Source of the DNA: Primula veris
Taxonomy: Eukaryota > Streptophyta > Magnoliopsida > Ericales > Primulaceae
DNA length: 64,000 nt
Direction: 5' to 3'
Assembly (NCBI GenBank): GCA_963682055.1
Contig: OY821740.1
Span: 36,290,795 to 36,354,794 of the forward strand
Under the pieces are notes generated by a model, which searched no databases, was not told the DNA's origin, and was given only the letters and a program-made list of their open reading frames with translations. The position numbers and the translations under genes are program-made. Shown here piece by piece: positions 12,310-26,069 of the stretch (the stretch's first letter is position 1; every line of letters begins with the position of its first letter).

Positions 12310-13483
12310 ATATTTTTCGCTGAAACATGACATATAATCTGTAACGTCAAAGTATAATTAATGGTGAATCTAAAACTTTTTTTCCGTAATTACGGAGGTG
12401 CTGACATACTAAAACGGATGAGAAAAAAACCACGATATATGGTAAAATTAAGATACGTTTATTCCTTAATGTAATGAGGTATTTTACTCTTTTTTAGCAA
12501 GTTACTAGTTCCTTCACGAGTATGATCAACAAAAACATACAATTTTTTTTTATATATATAATGCTAAAATACTTTGTGCAATTATAAAAGAGGATAATAA
12601 TCCGTCTAATATTAAAATAAATTAACTAAGTTTTTTTATACAGTATGTTAGTAAGACCATAATAATCACTAATATGGTTATGGACTCGTATCTATTTATA
12701 TTCCGTTATGAGACTTAGTGGGAATCATTTTGTCACGATTGGTATAGTTGTAATTTTTTTGGTGGGAGGAGAATACATTGCTTTTTTATTGGATCGGTCC
12801 ACATAAACCATCTTAATTTCAAATTTAACAGCCTTGCATGAGTGTTTGTTGCTCTTCCAACGAACAATTATTTTCAAAACGACTATAAATGTATAAAACC
12901 TACAGGTGTAAGATGCAAGATTTTTATTTTGATTTTAACTATACATATATGTAAAATTTATATTGACAAAATTAGTTGTATGTGCATTTGTTCCTTTAGA
13001 TAGGTTCACATATATAAATGAAATACGTAGTCTTAAACTAAACAATATTCACAACAATTGGTGTAGAAGGCTAAGAATTCTTCTGCATCTACTACATTGC
13101 AGAATTTATCCTTAATAATATAGTGGTTGGTGGATTTTTCTAAAATTACGAAAAAGTGTCATGACACCTTTCAAATGTCACTAGTTTCATGAGAATGTTA
13201 TGTATATCGTAGTTTTATTTATTTTTTGTAATTAGACTTGAGATTAACTTGGAGAAAATTATACTTAATTGGTCTATTTTGATGATCTCAAAAAGGTAAG
13301 GTAGCTGGTACCGATATCAATGGGAAAAAAATCCTACCTATGACAAATTGAAAATTAGGCATGAAATAGCTACTAATTACCTAAAATGTATGGAATAGCT
13401 GGTTTATTAGCAAAAGTATATATGTAGCAACTCAAAGGGAAAAAAAGTATGATTTGGCTTACACCATAGATAAAATATACTTT

Positions 13484-13700
13484 TATATTTAATTATACAT
13501 TACGAAACTACATGTAATTTTAATCGGGTAACAACTTTTATCAAAATTGTCGGAATGAAAATTTTTAAAAGTTAACCACATAGTTCAAATGTTAAATTTT
13601 ATTATTAGATTTAAAAAAAATTTATTTTTACAATTTTAATATAATTTATAAACCGATTAAAATTAGATATAATTTTACAATGAATAATTAAATGAGATTA
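13484..13700. mobile_element. Stowaway-like MITE remnant
   Basis: A foldback AT-rich sequence whose halves mirror each other ('attacgaaactacatgtaattttaatcgg' against 'ccgattaaaattagatataattttacaatg'). It shares its interior ('cacatagttcaaatgttaaattttat.attagat') with the better preserved element at 31709-31941. Outer termini are eroded. Confidence 0.6.
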
Positions 13701-14902
13701 ATTAAATTAGTTGTGTGAATAATAATGCACAATAAAATAATAATCTTAGTGCTGTTCGTGACTGTCTAGTGTCTAGTTGCATCTACACCCTTTCAGTTTG
13801 GGTGATGATCCTTGATTTTTTAAGATTCACAATTCACTGTCTTTACCTTTTAATTAACTACCATTTGACCTCTCAACTTACATTTATGTACTGTAATTGC
13901 ATCACATATGCGACACAAAAAGGACATACATGATCAAAACAAAATTAAATCAAACTCGTTAAACAATAAAATAAGTTTATCATAATACTCTAATGATGAC
14001 GTGAATTATAAGAGTAATTAATTTACATTTATCAATTAATCCAAACTGTTATATATTTGTACTAGCTAGCCATAAGAGACCATATCATGTTAAATCAATT
14101 TATATCTTAGAATCTATAATTTATATTTAAGGAAAAATAATTTAAACCCATTAAATCAAAATTTAATTGTGAGTTAAGGTCCATTACACTTTAAAGTCAA
14201 CATGTATTTATGAAAAAAAATTATTTCTAGTTGTCCTTGCAAGAAAGTACTTCTCTATAGTTCTATCTATTTATAAGTTGTGAAAAATACCATACCTAAA
14301 AGTAAATAATTAAATACTTGTACTGTTATACAAACAAGAAGCCATGAGGGATATGGGACAAGATAAGCATCAAACGTTCTCAACTTCACGTTATCACACA
14401 TATATCCATCAAATTGACACATGAAAATTGATTGAATAAGCAAAAGCGTTAAACGATAACAAAGGTTAAACAACATTCATTATACGTAGCTCTCTTTATA
14501 ATTTATATATAAAATATTGCAGCTATATTAGTTGCATCTATATACTATTATTTTAAAAAATAAAGTTAGTTTCCAACACGTAGAATTAAATTTACAATGC
14601 GAGAAACAATATCTATCTAGACATTATTACACATATTTTTAGTATTTCCAAAGATTTGTATCGATTGCACGTCAAAATTAATAATATACTATGGTGAATT
14701 GTTGTTTTTTTTTGGTTGCATGCATGTGAGAGAGCCATTGCAACAATACGTCTAAAAATACAAGTGGAGTTCGTATTCATAAGCCATAATTATATGAAGA
14801 CACTAATAATAAATATATACATTGTAAACCAAAACATCTAAAAATGTTAGTAACAGTTTTTTAACAAAACAGGATAGGTGGTCCAACCTCACCTTTTAAT
14901 AC

Positions 14903-14906
<4 letters not shown>

Positions 14907-14941
<35 letters not shown>
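14907..14941. repeat. (TA)17 microsatellite
   Basis: An unbroken TA run of about 35 bp. Confidence 0.9.
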
Positions 14942-14942
<1 letters not shown>

Positions 14943-16595
14943 CGATCTTCATTCAGATAGATGATACAAATTCGTTTTTATCCTATAATTTCCAAACATC
15001 CTTACAAATTTAGAATCCCAGGCATACATTTCCGGTAAAATGGTTGTGTTTGCCATTAGAAATTGGTAGGTCTTAAAATAGTTAGACGAGATGTCACACA
15101 TTCACTGGTACGTACTGTCTCCCTATTTATTTTGGGGGTCAAACTAACAAAATTCGTTTTAACTCTACGATTTTCCAAGGCTTCGACGTTGTATAATTTT
15201 CTCCATTAGTAATTAAATGAAATTTTCCCATATTAATATAGGAAAATCGAATATTTAAATGAAATGGCAATTAGGAATCTAAAGAGACTAGAAAAAACAC
15301 AATTTAGTTTCTTTCTGGGAATAACTAAAATTATACTTTTTAATTATTGTTAAATTAATTGCAAAAGGCGTCACATGATTGCTTTACCTAGAGGCAAGGG
15401 ATGGATTAAACATGATGGTATGGTTTGCCAAAAACATGTTACTTGTTCCTCCAATGAGAAGACATAGAGTTGATTTAATAATTTTTTAATTTAACTCATA
15501 AATGAGGTGGTTAATATAATTAAGCATCGGATTACACCAAAAATAAGGAAGAAAAACTATATAATATAAAATTGTAAAAAAGTGGGATATTTGTTTGAGA
15601 CAGAAGGGATTCTTGTGTGGTCGCTTACCAAAAAACTACTAAGTATATACAGGTAGATTGCATTAGCTTATAGATACACACACAACTCATATGCATGCTA
15701 ATCCACATGGTGTATCCACATGATTTAGGCTATTCACCTATAATTTCATTAATTTGGAAATTTAAGGATCTAACTTTAGGCTATTCACCTATAATTTCAT
15801 TAATTAATTTCATTAATTTAGGCTTTCTGCCATTGACTAAGCTAACCAGGAAAGATAATAATCGTTTACATGTTCGTTACATGGAAATGCATCTAACAAA
15901 ATTCATCAATTAATTAGATGCATGTTACGTGAAAGTACATTTTACTACTTTTATAATATATTTAGTATCTAATTGCATTCAGTTGTGTTGCATATCTCAT
16001 CAAAAGTGATAAATTATGAATATAAGAATACAAAATCAGCTATAATGCGTAAAATCAAACTTAGCATAAGCTGCATAACTTTCAAAAGCCTATAATAATG
16101 CATAGTTAGCGGAAAAAATTGCTTCTATATACACAATGTATTCCCATTTCCCTATTTCTCAACTACCTTTTTCCGTTTTGCATCCTTTCGCGTTTCACGT
16201 TTTCTTCTCTCGCCTAATGTGCTTTTCTTTTCCATATGCATTGTTTGGTCGAGGTATTTTCCCATTGATATTGTACACCAAATGTATAAGGGATCTACAT
16301 GGGCAGATACCGAACATAAACTTTGGGATTACCAAAAAATAAAATTACCGGCTTAAAGTTTCCTTATATTTGTGTGGACCGTAAATTTTTAATCTTAAAA
16401 AAACACCCTTTTGTAAAGTTTTTTTTTCAAAAAAAATAAATAAAATCAAAATGTCAAATAGTCTGTCGGTATTTTTGGCTTACTAAAGAGCCCTATTTGC
16501 CAAAAATATATACACTTAGGTTTTTTGATAAATTAGATAAAAAAAACACCAAAAAATACAATCTAATAAAAAGAACAGAAAGAGTAAAACATTTA

Positions 16596-17786
16596 TGTTG
16601 AACGATGTTCTTCTAATCGATTATTTTGATGATAACAATATTTGTAAAACATGATAAAAGCTCGTTTTTGCGTACTAATCATTTATCGAGTATGTCAAAG
16701 GTTTGAAATGTTAGTTTACACAAATACGAAGCCACCGGTTCAAGCGGAACCTCAATCGGATTTGAAACGAACTAGTTACGGGCTTTCGAAGTATGTCGAG
16801 AAAACCGAAACTTTGCCAGAACAAAAAACGACTGATCATGAGGGTAAGCGATCGATCATTTATGAACTTATTTCTTCCAGTGAGCAAAGAACAAAAACGA
16901 CCGATCATAAGCATAAAACGACCGATCATTTTAAGTAGGAATTCTTCCAGTGAGCACAGATGAAAAACGACCGATCGTTTTTCAGAAACGACCGATCGTT
17001 TCTGTAGAATTTCAAATTCCAGTTTTTCAGCTTATCCTGAAAATTGGGCGAACTGCTGCAAACAAGTGGGTAATCTGCTCAACAACTACCAACGGTCATC
17101 AATTAACCACTGGACCATTTTGGCTCTACAAATAAGCCACAAATCCATTGTAGAAGGTACCGAATCAATACTCAACAATTAAGCAATTCCTACAAAGAAA
17201 TTCTTTAAGCTTATACTACTCATTTCTCACTTGTATCCATAAATATTTTCTAGTGTATTATTATTGTAATCTTATAAACATCGAGATATTAATTGTTAGT
17301 GAGTGATCCATTCAAATTCAATCTCGTAAAAGAGTATTTTATAAACTCATTTGTGAGCGAGTGATCGGATAGAGGCTTTTCAAGCAAGTGTAGCTTAAAA
17401 GCTCTAGGCTTTTCATTCGGGATACTCATAGAGTGAGGGGGAGCTTAATCAGTTGATTAAGCTCGTTAGGTTGTAACCTTGGAACGAGATTCTAGTGAAA
17501 CACTCGGTAGTGAAAATACCGAGTAGAGGACGTAGGCGCGTTTTGCCGAACCTCTATAAATCTTGCGTTATTTCTTTTCCCTTAACTTTTACTTTTCGCA
17601 TTTATTTATCGCTCATATTTATAGCTTGCGTAGATTAAATTAGCAATAATTTGTTAACGAAAGTGTTTAAGTTATAAAATCCACTAATTAGCTTAGTTAA
17701 TAACCCATAGTTTTTATTCCGCGAAAAACATACGAAAACCTTATTCACCCCCCCCCCCCTAAGGTTTAGACACCTACGGATCAACA
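16596..17786 (+). repeat. 5' LTR of the copia element
   Basis: 1,191 bp, TG...CA ends. It contains a block of palindromic CGACCGATCG-type motifs (16828-17002), a poly-C run of about 12 near 17748, and the sequence 'gagtgagggggagc' near 17435. It carries 'gtagaggacgta' near 17523 where the 3' LTR is 8 bp shorter. Confidence 0.95.
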
Positions 17787-17788
17787 AT

Positions 17789-17800
17789 TGGTATCAGAGC
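17789..17800 (+). other. Primer binding site of the copia element
   Basis: TGGTATCAGAGC, two bases after the LTR end. It is complementary to the 3' end of initiator methionine tRNA, the standard primer of plant Ty1/copia elements. Confidence 0.95.
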
Positions 17801-17851
17801 CTAGCTCTTATATTTTATAAAATCTAACGATTTTTAGTTTAAAGATCCGAC

Positions 17852-19543
17852 ATGTCTTCGTACGCCGACTCAAAATCCATAACTAGGCCCCCGTTCTTTG
17901 ACGGTACTAACTATCCCTATTGGAGAGACCTTATGAAAAATTTTCTATGTGGTTTTGAAATAGACCAATGGATAAGCATAAGTAAAGGCTATAAAACGCC
18001 TAGGAGAAATGGTCTAGATAAACTTGTAGAAGAACTAGACACGGATGAACGCCTTGCCTTCTCCCTAAATTGTAGGGCTATGACCTCTATCACTTGTGCG
18101 CTCTCGCCTAGTAAATATGATAAGATTTCCGGTTGTGACACCGCTAAGAAAATGTGGGATAAGTTAGCTATTATGCACGAAGGAACTAGTCAAATTAAGG
18201 ACTCTAAAATTAGCATGCTTATTCATGATTATGAATTGTTTAAAGCTGATGATGACGAGTCTATTGCTTATATGTACACTCGTTTTACTAAAATTACTAA
18301 CGATCTTAAAAGATTGGAAAAAGTGTATTCTAGCAAGGAGAGGGTGACCAAGATCCTAAGGAGTCTACCGAGGAAATGGGAATCAAAAGTGACGGCTATA
18401 CAAGAAGCCAAAGACATGAACACTCTCTCTCTCGACAACCTCATTGGATCCTTAAACACTCATGAACTCGACATGACGACTCGAAAACATGAGGATGACT
18501 CGAAAAAGAAGAAAGGCATCGCCTTCAAAAGCACAACAAATGACGATAGCGACAATGATTCCTCTAGTGAGGATGATGAAATGGCACTCTTCGCCAAACG
18601 CTACAACAAGTTCCTAAGTTGGAAAAAGAAGGGTGGACAACGATTTCGGAAAAAGGAGTATAAGGGAGAGCCTTCCGACAAATCGAACAAAAAGGACGAA
18701 ATCATTTGCTATAAATGTCACAAACCCGGCCATATGCAAAACGAATGTCCCTTGAAGAAAAAGGACAAGTTCGGAAAGAAAAAGGAATACAAGAAGACAT
18801 TCTTGGCCGCATGGGGGAGCGATGATGATAGCTCCGATAGCGACAATGAAGAAGTCGCAAATCTTTGTCTCATGGCTAGAGACGACGATACCGAGGATGT
18901 AAGCTTTCACTCCTCTAACTCCTCTATATCTAGTGATGATTGTCTTGATATAAGTGATGTATTAGCCTCTTTAGAAAAAGCTAGAGGTAAAAACAAATCA
19001 TTTAGAAAAATGTTAATTACTCTACAAGACGAACTCGAGAACTTAGCCATAAAAAATGACTCGGTCACGTCTAAAAATGCCGAACTTACCATAGAAAATG
19101 ATAAGTTAGTTAAAGACCTTAGTTCATGTAAACTTAAGGCGGATAGCGCCGAACTTACTCTCGCTAAGTTCACTAAGGGAAGTAAAATGCTAAGTACTAT
19201 ATTAGCTTATCAACAAGGCGCATATGATAAAACCGGTGTAGGTTACAACCCACTATTAACGGCAAAGCATACAAACCTATTCACCAAACAAATGGCGAAA
19301 AATGAAAATAGACCACCAAGTTACTCCCGTAAGAACAACTCGTATAAAAATAACTTAGTTTATAATCGTTTTGTTAAACCTATCTTGCATGTTAAATGTA
19401 TTACTTGCAACCGTAGTGATCACTATGAGGATTATATATATTGCCCTTATAGATATAAAGTAAATAGAAATGATTTGGTTTGGATTCCAAAGGGTCGAGA
19501 CACTAACCCTCAAGGACCCAAAAGTGGATTAGGGTACCAATGA
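17852..19543 (+). CDS. Gag polyprotein of the Sirevirus-type copia element
   Basis: 563 aa. The N-terminal half has the plant copia Gag fold (FDGTNYPYWRDLMKNFL near residue 17, then an all-helical region). A CCHC zinc knuckle, CYKCHKPGHMQNECP, begins near residue 286 in a Lys-rich context. An acidic Ser/Asp stretch and a long heptad-like coiled coil (about 375-445) follow; such a coiled coil in Gag is a Sirevirus trait. Gag packages element RNA into cytoplasmic particles. The frame stops shortly after the GPK of a 'NPQGPK' motif, and pol lies in the +1 frame, so it is unclear whether this boundary is natural or a frameshift. Confidence 0.9.
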   Translation: MSSYADSKSITRPPFFDGTNYPYWRDLMKNFLCGFEIDQWISISKGYKTPRRNGLDKLVEELDTDERLAFSLNCRAMTSITCALSPSKYDKISGCDTAKKMWDKLAIMHEGTSQIKDSKISMLIHDYELFKADDDESIAYMYTRFTKITNDLKRLEKVYSSKERVTKILRSLPRKWESKVTAIQEAKDMNTLSLDNLIGSLNTHELDMTTRKHEDDSKKKKGIAFKSTTNDDSDNDSSSEDDEMALFAKRYNKFLSWKKKGGQRFRKKEYKGEPSDKSNKKDEIICYKCHKPGHMQNECPLKKKDKFGKKKEYKKTFLAAWGSDDDSSDSDNEEVANLCLMARDDDTEDVSFHSSNSSISSDDCLDISDVLASLEKARGKNKSFRKMLITLQDELENLAIKNDSVTSKNAELTIENDKLVKDLSSCKLKADSAELTLAKFTKGSKMLSTILAYQQGAYDKTGVGYNPLLTAKHTNLFTKQMAKNENRPPSYSRKNNSYKNNLVYNRFVKPILHVKCITCNRSDHYEDYIYCPYRYKVNRNDLVWIPKGRDTNPQGPKSGLGYQ

Positions 19544-22408
19544 TAGTTTTGTCTTGTAGGTATGCTTGAGGTCAAAAATCAACGAGGACAAGTGGTTCTT
19601 GGATAGTGGATGCTCAAGACATATGACGGGAGACAAAACAAAATTTACTACGCTTGCACCTAAAGACGGAGGCTTTGTGACCTTCGGGGATAATAGCAAG
19701 GGTAAAATCATCGGTATTGGTAGCATTTCTAAACCATCTAATGTCGTTATTGATAATGTATTGCTTGTTGATGGTCTTAAACATAACTTGCTTAGTATAA
19801 GTCAACTTTGTGATTTGGGTCACAAAGTCATTTTTGAAAAATCGTATTGCATCATTCATTGTATTTCGGATAATAAAACTATTCTCATGGGTCAAAGACA
19901 AAATAATGTCTATATGATTGATTTGAATAGTTCGGTGGATAATGAAGTTAACTGTCTTGTTACTATCAACGACAATGGTTGGTTGTGGCATAGACGACTT
20001 GGTCATGCAAGTCTTGATTTACTTGCTAAACTCTCTAGTAAAGACTTGGTAATAGGTTTACCAAAAGCTCATTATATAAAGGACAAACTTTGTCACGCTT
20101 GCCAATTATGCAAACAAACAAAGATTTCTTTTAAGTCTAAAAATATTATTTCTACTACTCGTTGTTTGGAGCTCATTCATATGGACTTAGTTGGCCCCTC
20201 CCGGACACTTAGTCTTGGCGGGCGTGCATATGCTTTCGTCATGGTTGACGATTTTAGTCGCTTTACTTGGGTATTGTTTTTAACTCATAAGCATGAAGTA
20301 TTTAGAGAATTCTCTATTATTTGCAAAAAGCTCCAAACACGAAAGGGTTATATGATCAAAAGTATCCGAACCGATCATGGTAAGGAATTTGAGAATACTC
20401 CATTTCAAACTTATTGTGATGAAAATGGTATTGGTCATAATTTTTCGGCCCCTCGTACGCCCCAACAAAATGGGGTAGTAGAGAGGAAGAATAGAACCCT
20501 AGAGGAAATGGCACGGACCATGCTTTGTGAAAATAATTTGCCAAAGTATTTTTGGGCCGAACCCGTAAATTCTGCTTGTTATATTTTAAATAGAGCCTTA
20601 ATTAGGCTCATATTAAAAAAGACACCTTACGAATTATGGAATGAGCAAAAGCCCAATATTTCTCATTTACGTGCATTTGGTTGTAAATGCTATGTTCATA
20701 ATAATGGTAAGGATAATCTAGGAAAATTCGATGCTAAGTCCGATGAAGGAATTTTCATCGGATATGCAATATCGAGTAAAGCTTATAGAATTTTTAATAA
20801 ACGAACTTTATTGGTGGAAGAGTCGGTACATGTTTCGTTTGATGAAAATTTACCGACGATTGACAAGCCTTTAATTGTTCATAATTTTAATGATGATATT
20901 TTTCATAAATCATCTTTTTCTAATCATGTTACATCTAGCTTAGAGTCTACGCCTACCATAGAGGTTGAACCCGTTGTTGAAGAAGTCACTATAGAGAGAC
21001 TTCAAACGGACTTAGAATCTAGCGTATACATTCATGAGGATTTGCCTCAAGAATGGAGGTTTGCCAATCACCATCCGCAAGATTTAATTTTGGGTAACCC
21101 GGGAGAAAGAGTGCATACACGTTCTTCATTAAGAAATCTAGTTAATCATTTTGCATTCTTGTCTCAACTAGAGCCCAAGAACATTCATGAAGCGGAACTC
21201 GATGAGAGTTGGGTATTAGCTATGCATGACGAATTAAATCAATTCGAGCGCAGTAACGTATGGACTCTAGTACCTAGACCACGTGAGAAAACCATTATAG
21301 GTACGAAATGGATATTTCGTAATAAGATGGATGAATCCGGGGTAGTCATTAGAAATAAGGCTAGACTAGTAGCTCAAGGGTATAACCAAGAAGAAGGCAT
21401 CGATTTCGATGAAACTTACGCACCCGTAGCTAGACTAGAAGCCATTAGAATGTTGCTTGCTTATGCTTCTTTTAAACGTTTTAAATTATTTCAAATGGAT
21501 GTTAAAAGTGCATTTTTAAACGGTTTTATAAATGAGGAAGTTTATGTAAAACAACCACCCGGTTTTGAAAATCACGAGTTTCCCGATCATGTTTACAAAC
21601 TTCGAAAAGCACTTTATGGTTTAAAACAAGCACCCCGGGCTTGATATGAAAGACTTAGTAAATTTTTGATTAAAAAAGGTTTTTCTCGTGGTACTTTAGA
21701 TACTACTCTTTTTATTAAAAAGGATGGTAAAGACATGCTTTTAATTCAAATATATGTTGATGATATTATTTTCGGTGCTACTAATGCTCGCATGTGCGAG
21801 GAGTTTTCTAAGTGTATGCAAGGTGAATTCGAGATGAGCATGATGGGTGAACTTACCTACTTTCTTGGATTGCAAATCAAACAAACAAAGGACGGAATTT
21901 TCGTCAATCAAGCCAAATACACAAGGGACTTGCTCAAACGATTCAACATGAGCGATGCAAAGCCGCTAGGAACTCCAATGAGTCCGGCAACAAAACTAGA
22001 CAAGGATGAATCGGGTAAGAGCGTGGACCAAAAGCTCTACAGAGGTATGATTGGATCCCTCTTATATTTAACCGCAAGTAGACCCGATATCATGTTTAGT
22101 GTTTGCTTGTGTGCTAGGTATCAATCTTGCCCTAAGGAATTGCATGTTATAGCCGTTAAACGCATATTTAGATATCTTGTAGGAACATGCAATTTAGGAT
22201 TGTTTTATCCACATGACACTTCTTTTGAATTGCTTGGCTATTCCGATGCCGACTTTGCCGGTTGTCCATTAGATAGAAAAAGTACTAGTGGCACTTGCCA
22301 TTTTTTAGGAAACGCCTTAGTTTCTTGGCATAGCAAGAAACAAAACTCGGTTGCGCTTTCTACGGCAGAGGCGGAATACGTCGCCGCGGGTAGTTGTTGC
22401 GCACAAAT

Positions 22409-23169
22409 TGATGAGCCATAAAGTGTAATATGCCCAAATCCATGTAAAAATAGCATTATTCGTTAAGCATGGTGTATCAGACTAAAATGTCGAGAACATA
22501 ACTAATTAGGAGCCTAACAGGCCTGAAACCTGTCTGGTCTAGGCGAGGGATGAACCCACACCGTCCAGCCTATACAAGGAAGGCCCAAAAGTCGAACGGC
22601 TCGTAGGCAACCCGTCCGGCCCGTCCCGTCCGGCCACTATGGAACTCATAATATGATAGTCATAAACCACCGAATTCCCGGTCCATATAAAAACCACGTT
22701 GTTATTAACGTCAACATAAATATGGCACAGACCAGTCCAGAACGAACCCACGAAGCCCAAGACCCATCCGGCATGGCTAGAGGTAGGCCCACACAGTCAA
22801 AAATCCATCCGGCCTATAGCAGCAGCCGGATCACTTTGTAAGGGATTTGTGTCCCATATCTTGAGTACATAATATTTGGAATGGTCACTCACAAATCCAT
22901 CCGGCCTATAGCATGAGATTTGTGCCCCATATCTTGAGTACATAATATTTGGAATAGCCAATCACATAGAGACAAGGTGGATAAGAGAAAAAATGTTGTC
23001 TCCTCATCCATGACTATATATAAGCAGTAGCTTGTAACTAAGAAAAAAGGGGGAGGAAAAACACGAAACTAGCTGAGAGACTTGTTCAAAAGATTGTTTA
23101 GAGGGCATACTTATGCAGCCAAAAGTTATTCAATTAGTATAAATTTTTGAGTTAATTTTACACTCATCA
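22409..23169 (+). repeat. 5' LTR of the nested element
   Basis: 761 bp. A TATA box (TATATATAA, 23015-23023) lies about 150 bp before the LTR end. There is an internal direct repeat of about 73 bp ('gatttgtg.cccatatcttgagtacataatatttggaat', near 22843 and 22916). It contains GC-rich 'catccggcc/cgtccggcc' motifs unlike the surrounding AT-rich DNA. Confidence 0.95.
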
Positions 23170-23171
23170 AA

Positions 23172-23189
23172 TGGCGCCGTCTGTGGGAA
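23172..23189 (+). other. Primer binding site of the nested element
   Basis: TGGCGCCGTCTGTGGGAA, two bases after the LTR. It would pair with a tRNA ending GGCGCCA and is of the type used by plant Ty3/gypsy elements. Confidence 0.85.
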
Positions 23190-24191
23190 ACGATAAAAAA
23201 GTTGTTCCCATAAGTTGCTGCATAAAAAAAAGCCTTGTTATAATCCCACAAGCAATATCAAAATAACGTACGGGCGAGTACGCTAGCCAAGTTGGTCCAC
23301 AACCAACCGACAGGGTGGGTATCACTGCCGAAGAGGTTGGAACCATGCCCGACTGGATTGGGAGCCTCAGCGTAAGCTATTACTTTGACATGTTTTATTC
23401 GTACACATAAAACTTTTATACCATTACATATACGTACACACACAACTACATACATCAGATGAAAATTTCTTTACCCAAACAAATGAATAAGCTCACCTAC
23501 ATTCCCAAATATACAACATATATAGTACAAAAAATACGGATGCAAACACATATACCCGATCACATCCCACCTCTTTTATAACCTCGGCCAAGAATACTCC
23601 TATGTTTTGGGAGCTCAATGCTTGTTTAATTGTTCTATTTGAATCACGTCGGATTAAGGCTTACATGTTCGGACAAGTTTTTCACTGACTTTAATTGATC
23701 TCGGATTATGTGCTTACGGTACCGACTGGTGGTCACCATAGCCGAATGGCCACCAAAGTCGAACGGCTCACCACCACAGTCGATCGACCCCTCACCTGTC
23801 CTACCGGGTAGCGGAAAAATTCGACCAGTTTCGCTCTCTCTCTCTCCATAATTGGTTACCCAGTATATAGTACAAAAAGATATAGATATATACTAAAAGA
23901 TTCCCTGAGTATATACTCTTGCAATTTTTACCAATTTGAGTGAAAGAAAATAACATTTTTTTATGTTGGGAGTTTTATAGAAATTTCACCCCAGGTGACC
24001 AAAGTTTCAAAATTTACATAAGTTGGTCACTAGTATATCTTTTCTATAGCAAATGTTCTCGCCGGCCGCTTTTAGACAAGCAATTGCAATCGCCAACCGC
24101 CTTAATGAGGGAATAATGTTTTACAAGATCCTCAAACGCAGCACGATGATTTTTTCTCAAGAAGACACCACATATTTATTTAAAGACCGTC

Positions 24192-24317
24192 AGGTGAATC
24201 AATTCAAGGATGTTCATTATCTATGTTCAACCATTCTCAGATCCTTTCATCTAAAGGTGAATCAATTCAAGGATGTTCATTATCTATGTTCAGCCATTCT
24301 CAGATCCTGTCATCTAA
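24192..24317. repeat. 63-bp tandem duplication
   Basis: 'aggtgaatcaattcaaggat...' starts at 24192 and 24255. The two copies differ at two sites, and a third partial start follows at 24318. Confidence 0.9.
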
Positions 24318-26069
24318 AGGTGAATCAATACTCTAGTACTCTGACCCTATTTTAGCGACAATCACTTACCTGGGAGTATCTAACTTATAGATTTAGCTAA
24401 AAACTCTGGTCTTATCGCCTTAAAAGATTTCTCCATTTCACTTATTATGTTGCACAGTAGTTCAACTCCTCAGTTTCACTCATCACCTATCATATTACCT
24501 ATGATCTCACTGATTGCATTGGATCCATGATCTAACACAGCACCTTGTCTTGGTGGAACGACGATATTTACATCACAAGGCTTCCAAGATTATTTTACGT
24601 ATTATCATCTCATATAACACCTTAGCTCTAAGACCAGGACGAATGCCTTGTTCAAGGTCAACGATATAATATATTGGTCAAATGGCCATGAAGAAGAGTG
24701 TATTGGTCATGTCCCTATTATTCATTTTGGGACTTTGTAGATGCATCAAAGCATGATTTGGTGCTATTAAATTTCCAGACAACTCTTCTCCAAATTGAAC
24801 CAATACTCATTCTTCCACCTATATTTTGGTGGGAGCTCATTCTCCCAAACGTATCAAACTTACGACCTTAGAAAGTTCCTCATCCCCTTGACCTTGAAAG
24901 AAGTTCATATACTATACATCGGGTTGTATGTTGATAGTTGAGTTGGCTTTGTACAACGCATTAGGTACAACCTTGCTAGATGCCTTGGTTCGGTGACATG
25001 ACAGAGTACCCGAGTCTTGATCATGAAGCATTGGTCACATCCCCTTGGTATATTATTTATGTATTACGCTTTTGTAGAACGTCTCAGCTCTACATAGTGA
25101 ACGAAATTCTCGACCTCACCAGAAGAGATATACATTATGACCTCTCATATTGCTTATAAATTCGATCTCTTAGAGCTCCCTAATATCAAACCTGACGAAA
25201 CACATTTGCCTTGCCATCTCTTAGACCATTAAATTTGCCATATGACCTCCAAGATTATCAATATTAACGACGACATATGTCCCAGTTTTACAACCTTGCA
25301 AGACGTCTCAACTTGGTTCGTCACACATGGATGTTCGATCAAAAAGGAGACATCGCTTCTGCAATATAAAACCTGCAATATAAAAAAGGGGTACATTTGT
25401 TTGGCACCCATCACCCCGATTGTTGACCTCACGACTCGGAAACACGTCAAATCTATTTGCCATGTTAAGTCTCACTTTTATATCATATCTCTAAGATGGT
25501 CTCCCATTAAAAAATACCACTTTTTATCAGCACAGAGTCAAATTTTCAGTGGCGGACATATCACTAACTATCAAAAAAAATTTAACTACAATAAAAAAGC
25601 AGTGAAGCAACCTTTGAGAGAGAAAGCCCATGACATCAAAAAAGAACAAACTCTTGTTACACGATTCCCTCTCGGTAGGTATCCTACTCAAGAGAACGAT
25701 AAGACCATTCAGGGAAGTTGGGGATAGCATGAGAAAAGTCCACAGAGGAACATGGGCAATGATATCACCCCGTGGTCGAGAGTATTCTGGCACACTAAAT
25801 TTGCCCCGAAGTTTGATAACAGATGAGCTTTGTCTTATATAAAATTCATATATAATAGCTCACCCGTGTTATAACCAGAAAGTGTACGAGTGCTACCACT
25901 CGACATAAGAGAACAGAGAAAGGAGATTGCAGATAGAGTGACCAAGAACCATCAAAAGTCTCGTATTTGACATGACTATCACCTCTCTAGACTACCCAAT
26001 TGGGGGCACAATTAATCATCCTTGTTAAGTTTGGGTATCTCATGCTCAAAGGTCTGCAGTAGGACAAGA

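Larger units (their letters stand above)
12300..16590. other. Gene-poor intergenic region
   Basis: No coding region recognised on either strand; the short open frames are low-complexity. It holds a MITE remnant (13484-13700), a (TA)17 tract (14907-14941) and two direct copies of 'taggctattcacctataatttcattaatt' near 15727 and 15777. The 3' end abuts the copia insertion at 16596. Confidence 0.55.

Noticed and set aside
16651..17135. Open frames inside the copia 5' LTR
   Set aside because: They run through palindromic motif repeats and are not kept identically in the 3' LTR, where a stop appears near 30450.
22539..22841. Open frames repeated at 27054-27356
   Set aside because: They lie inside the two LTRs of the nested element; same-frame copies follow from LTR identity.
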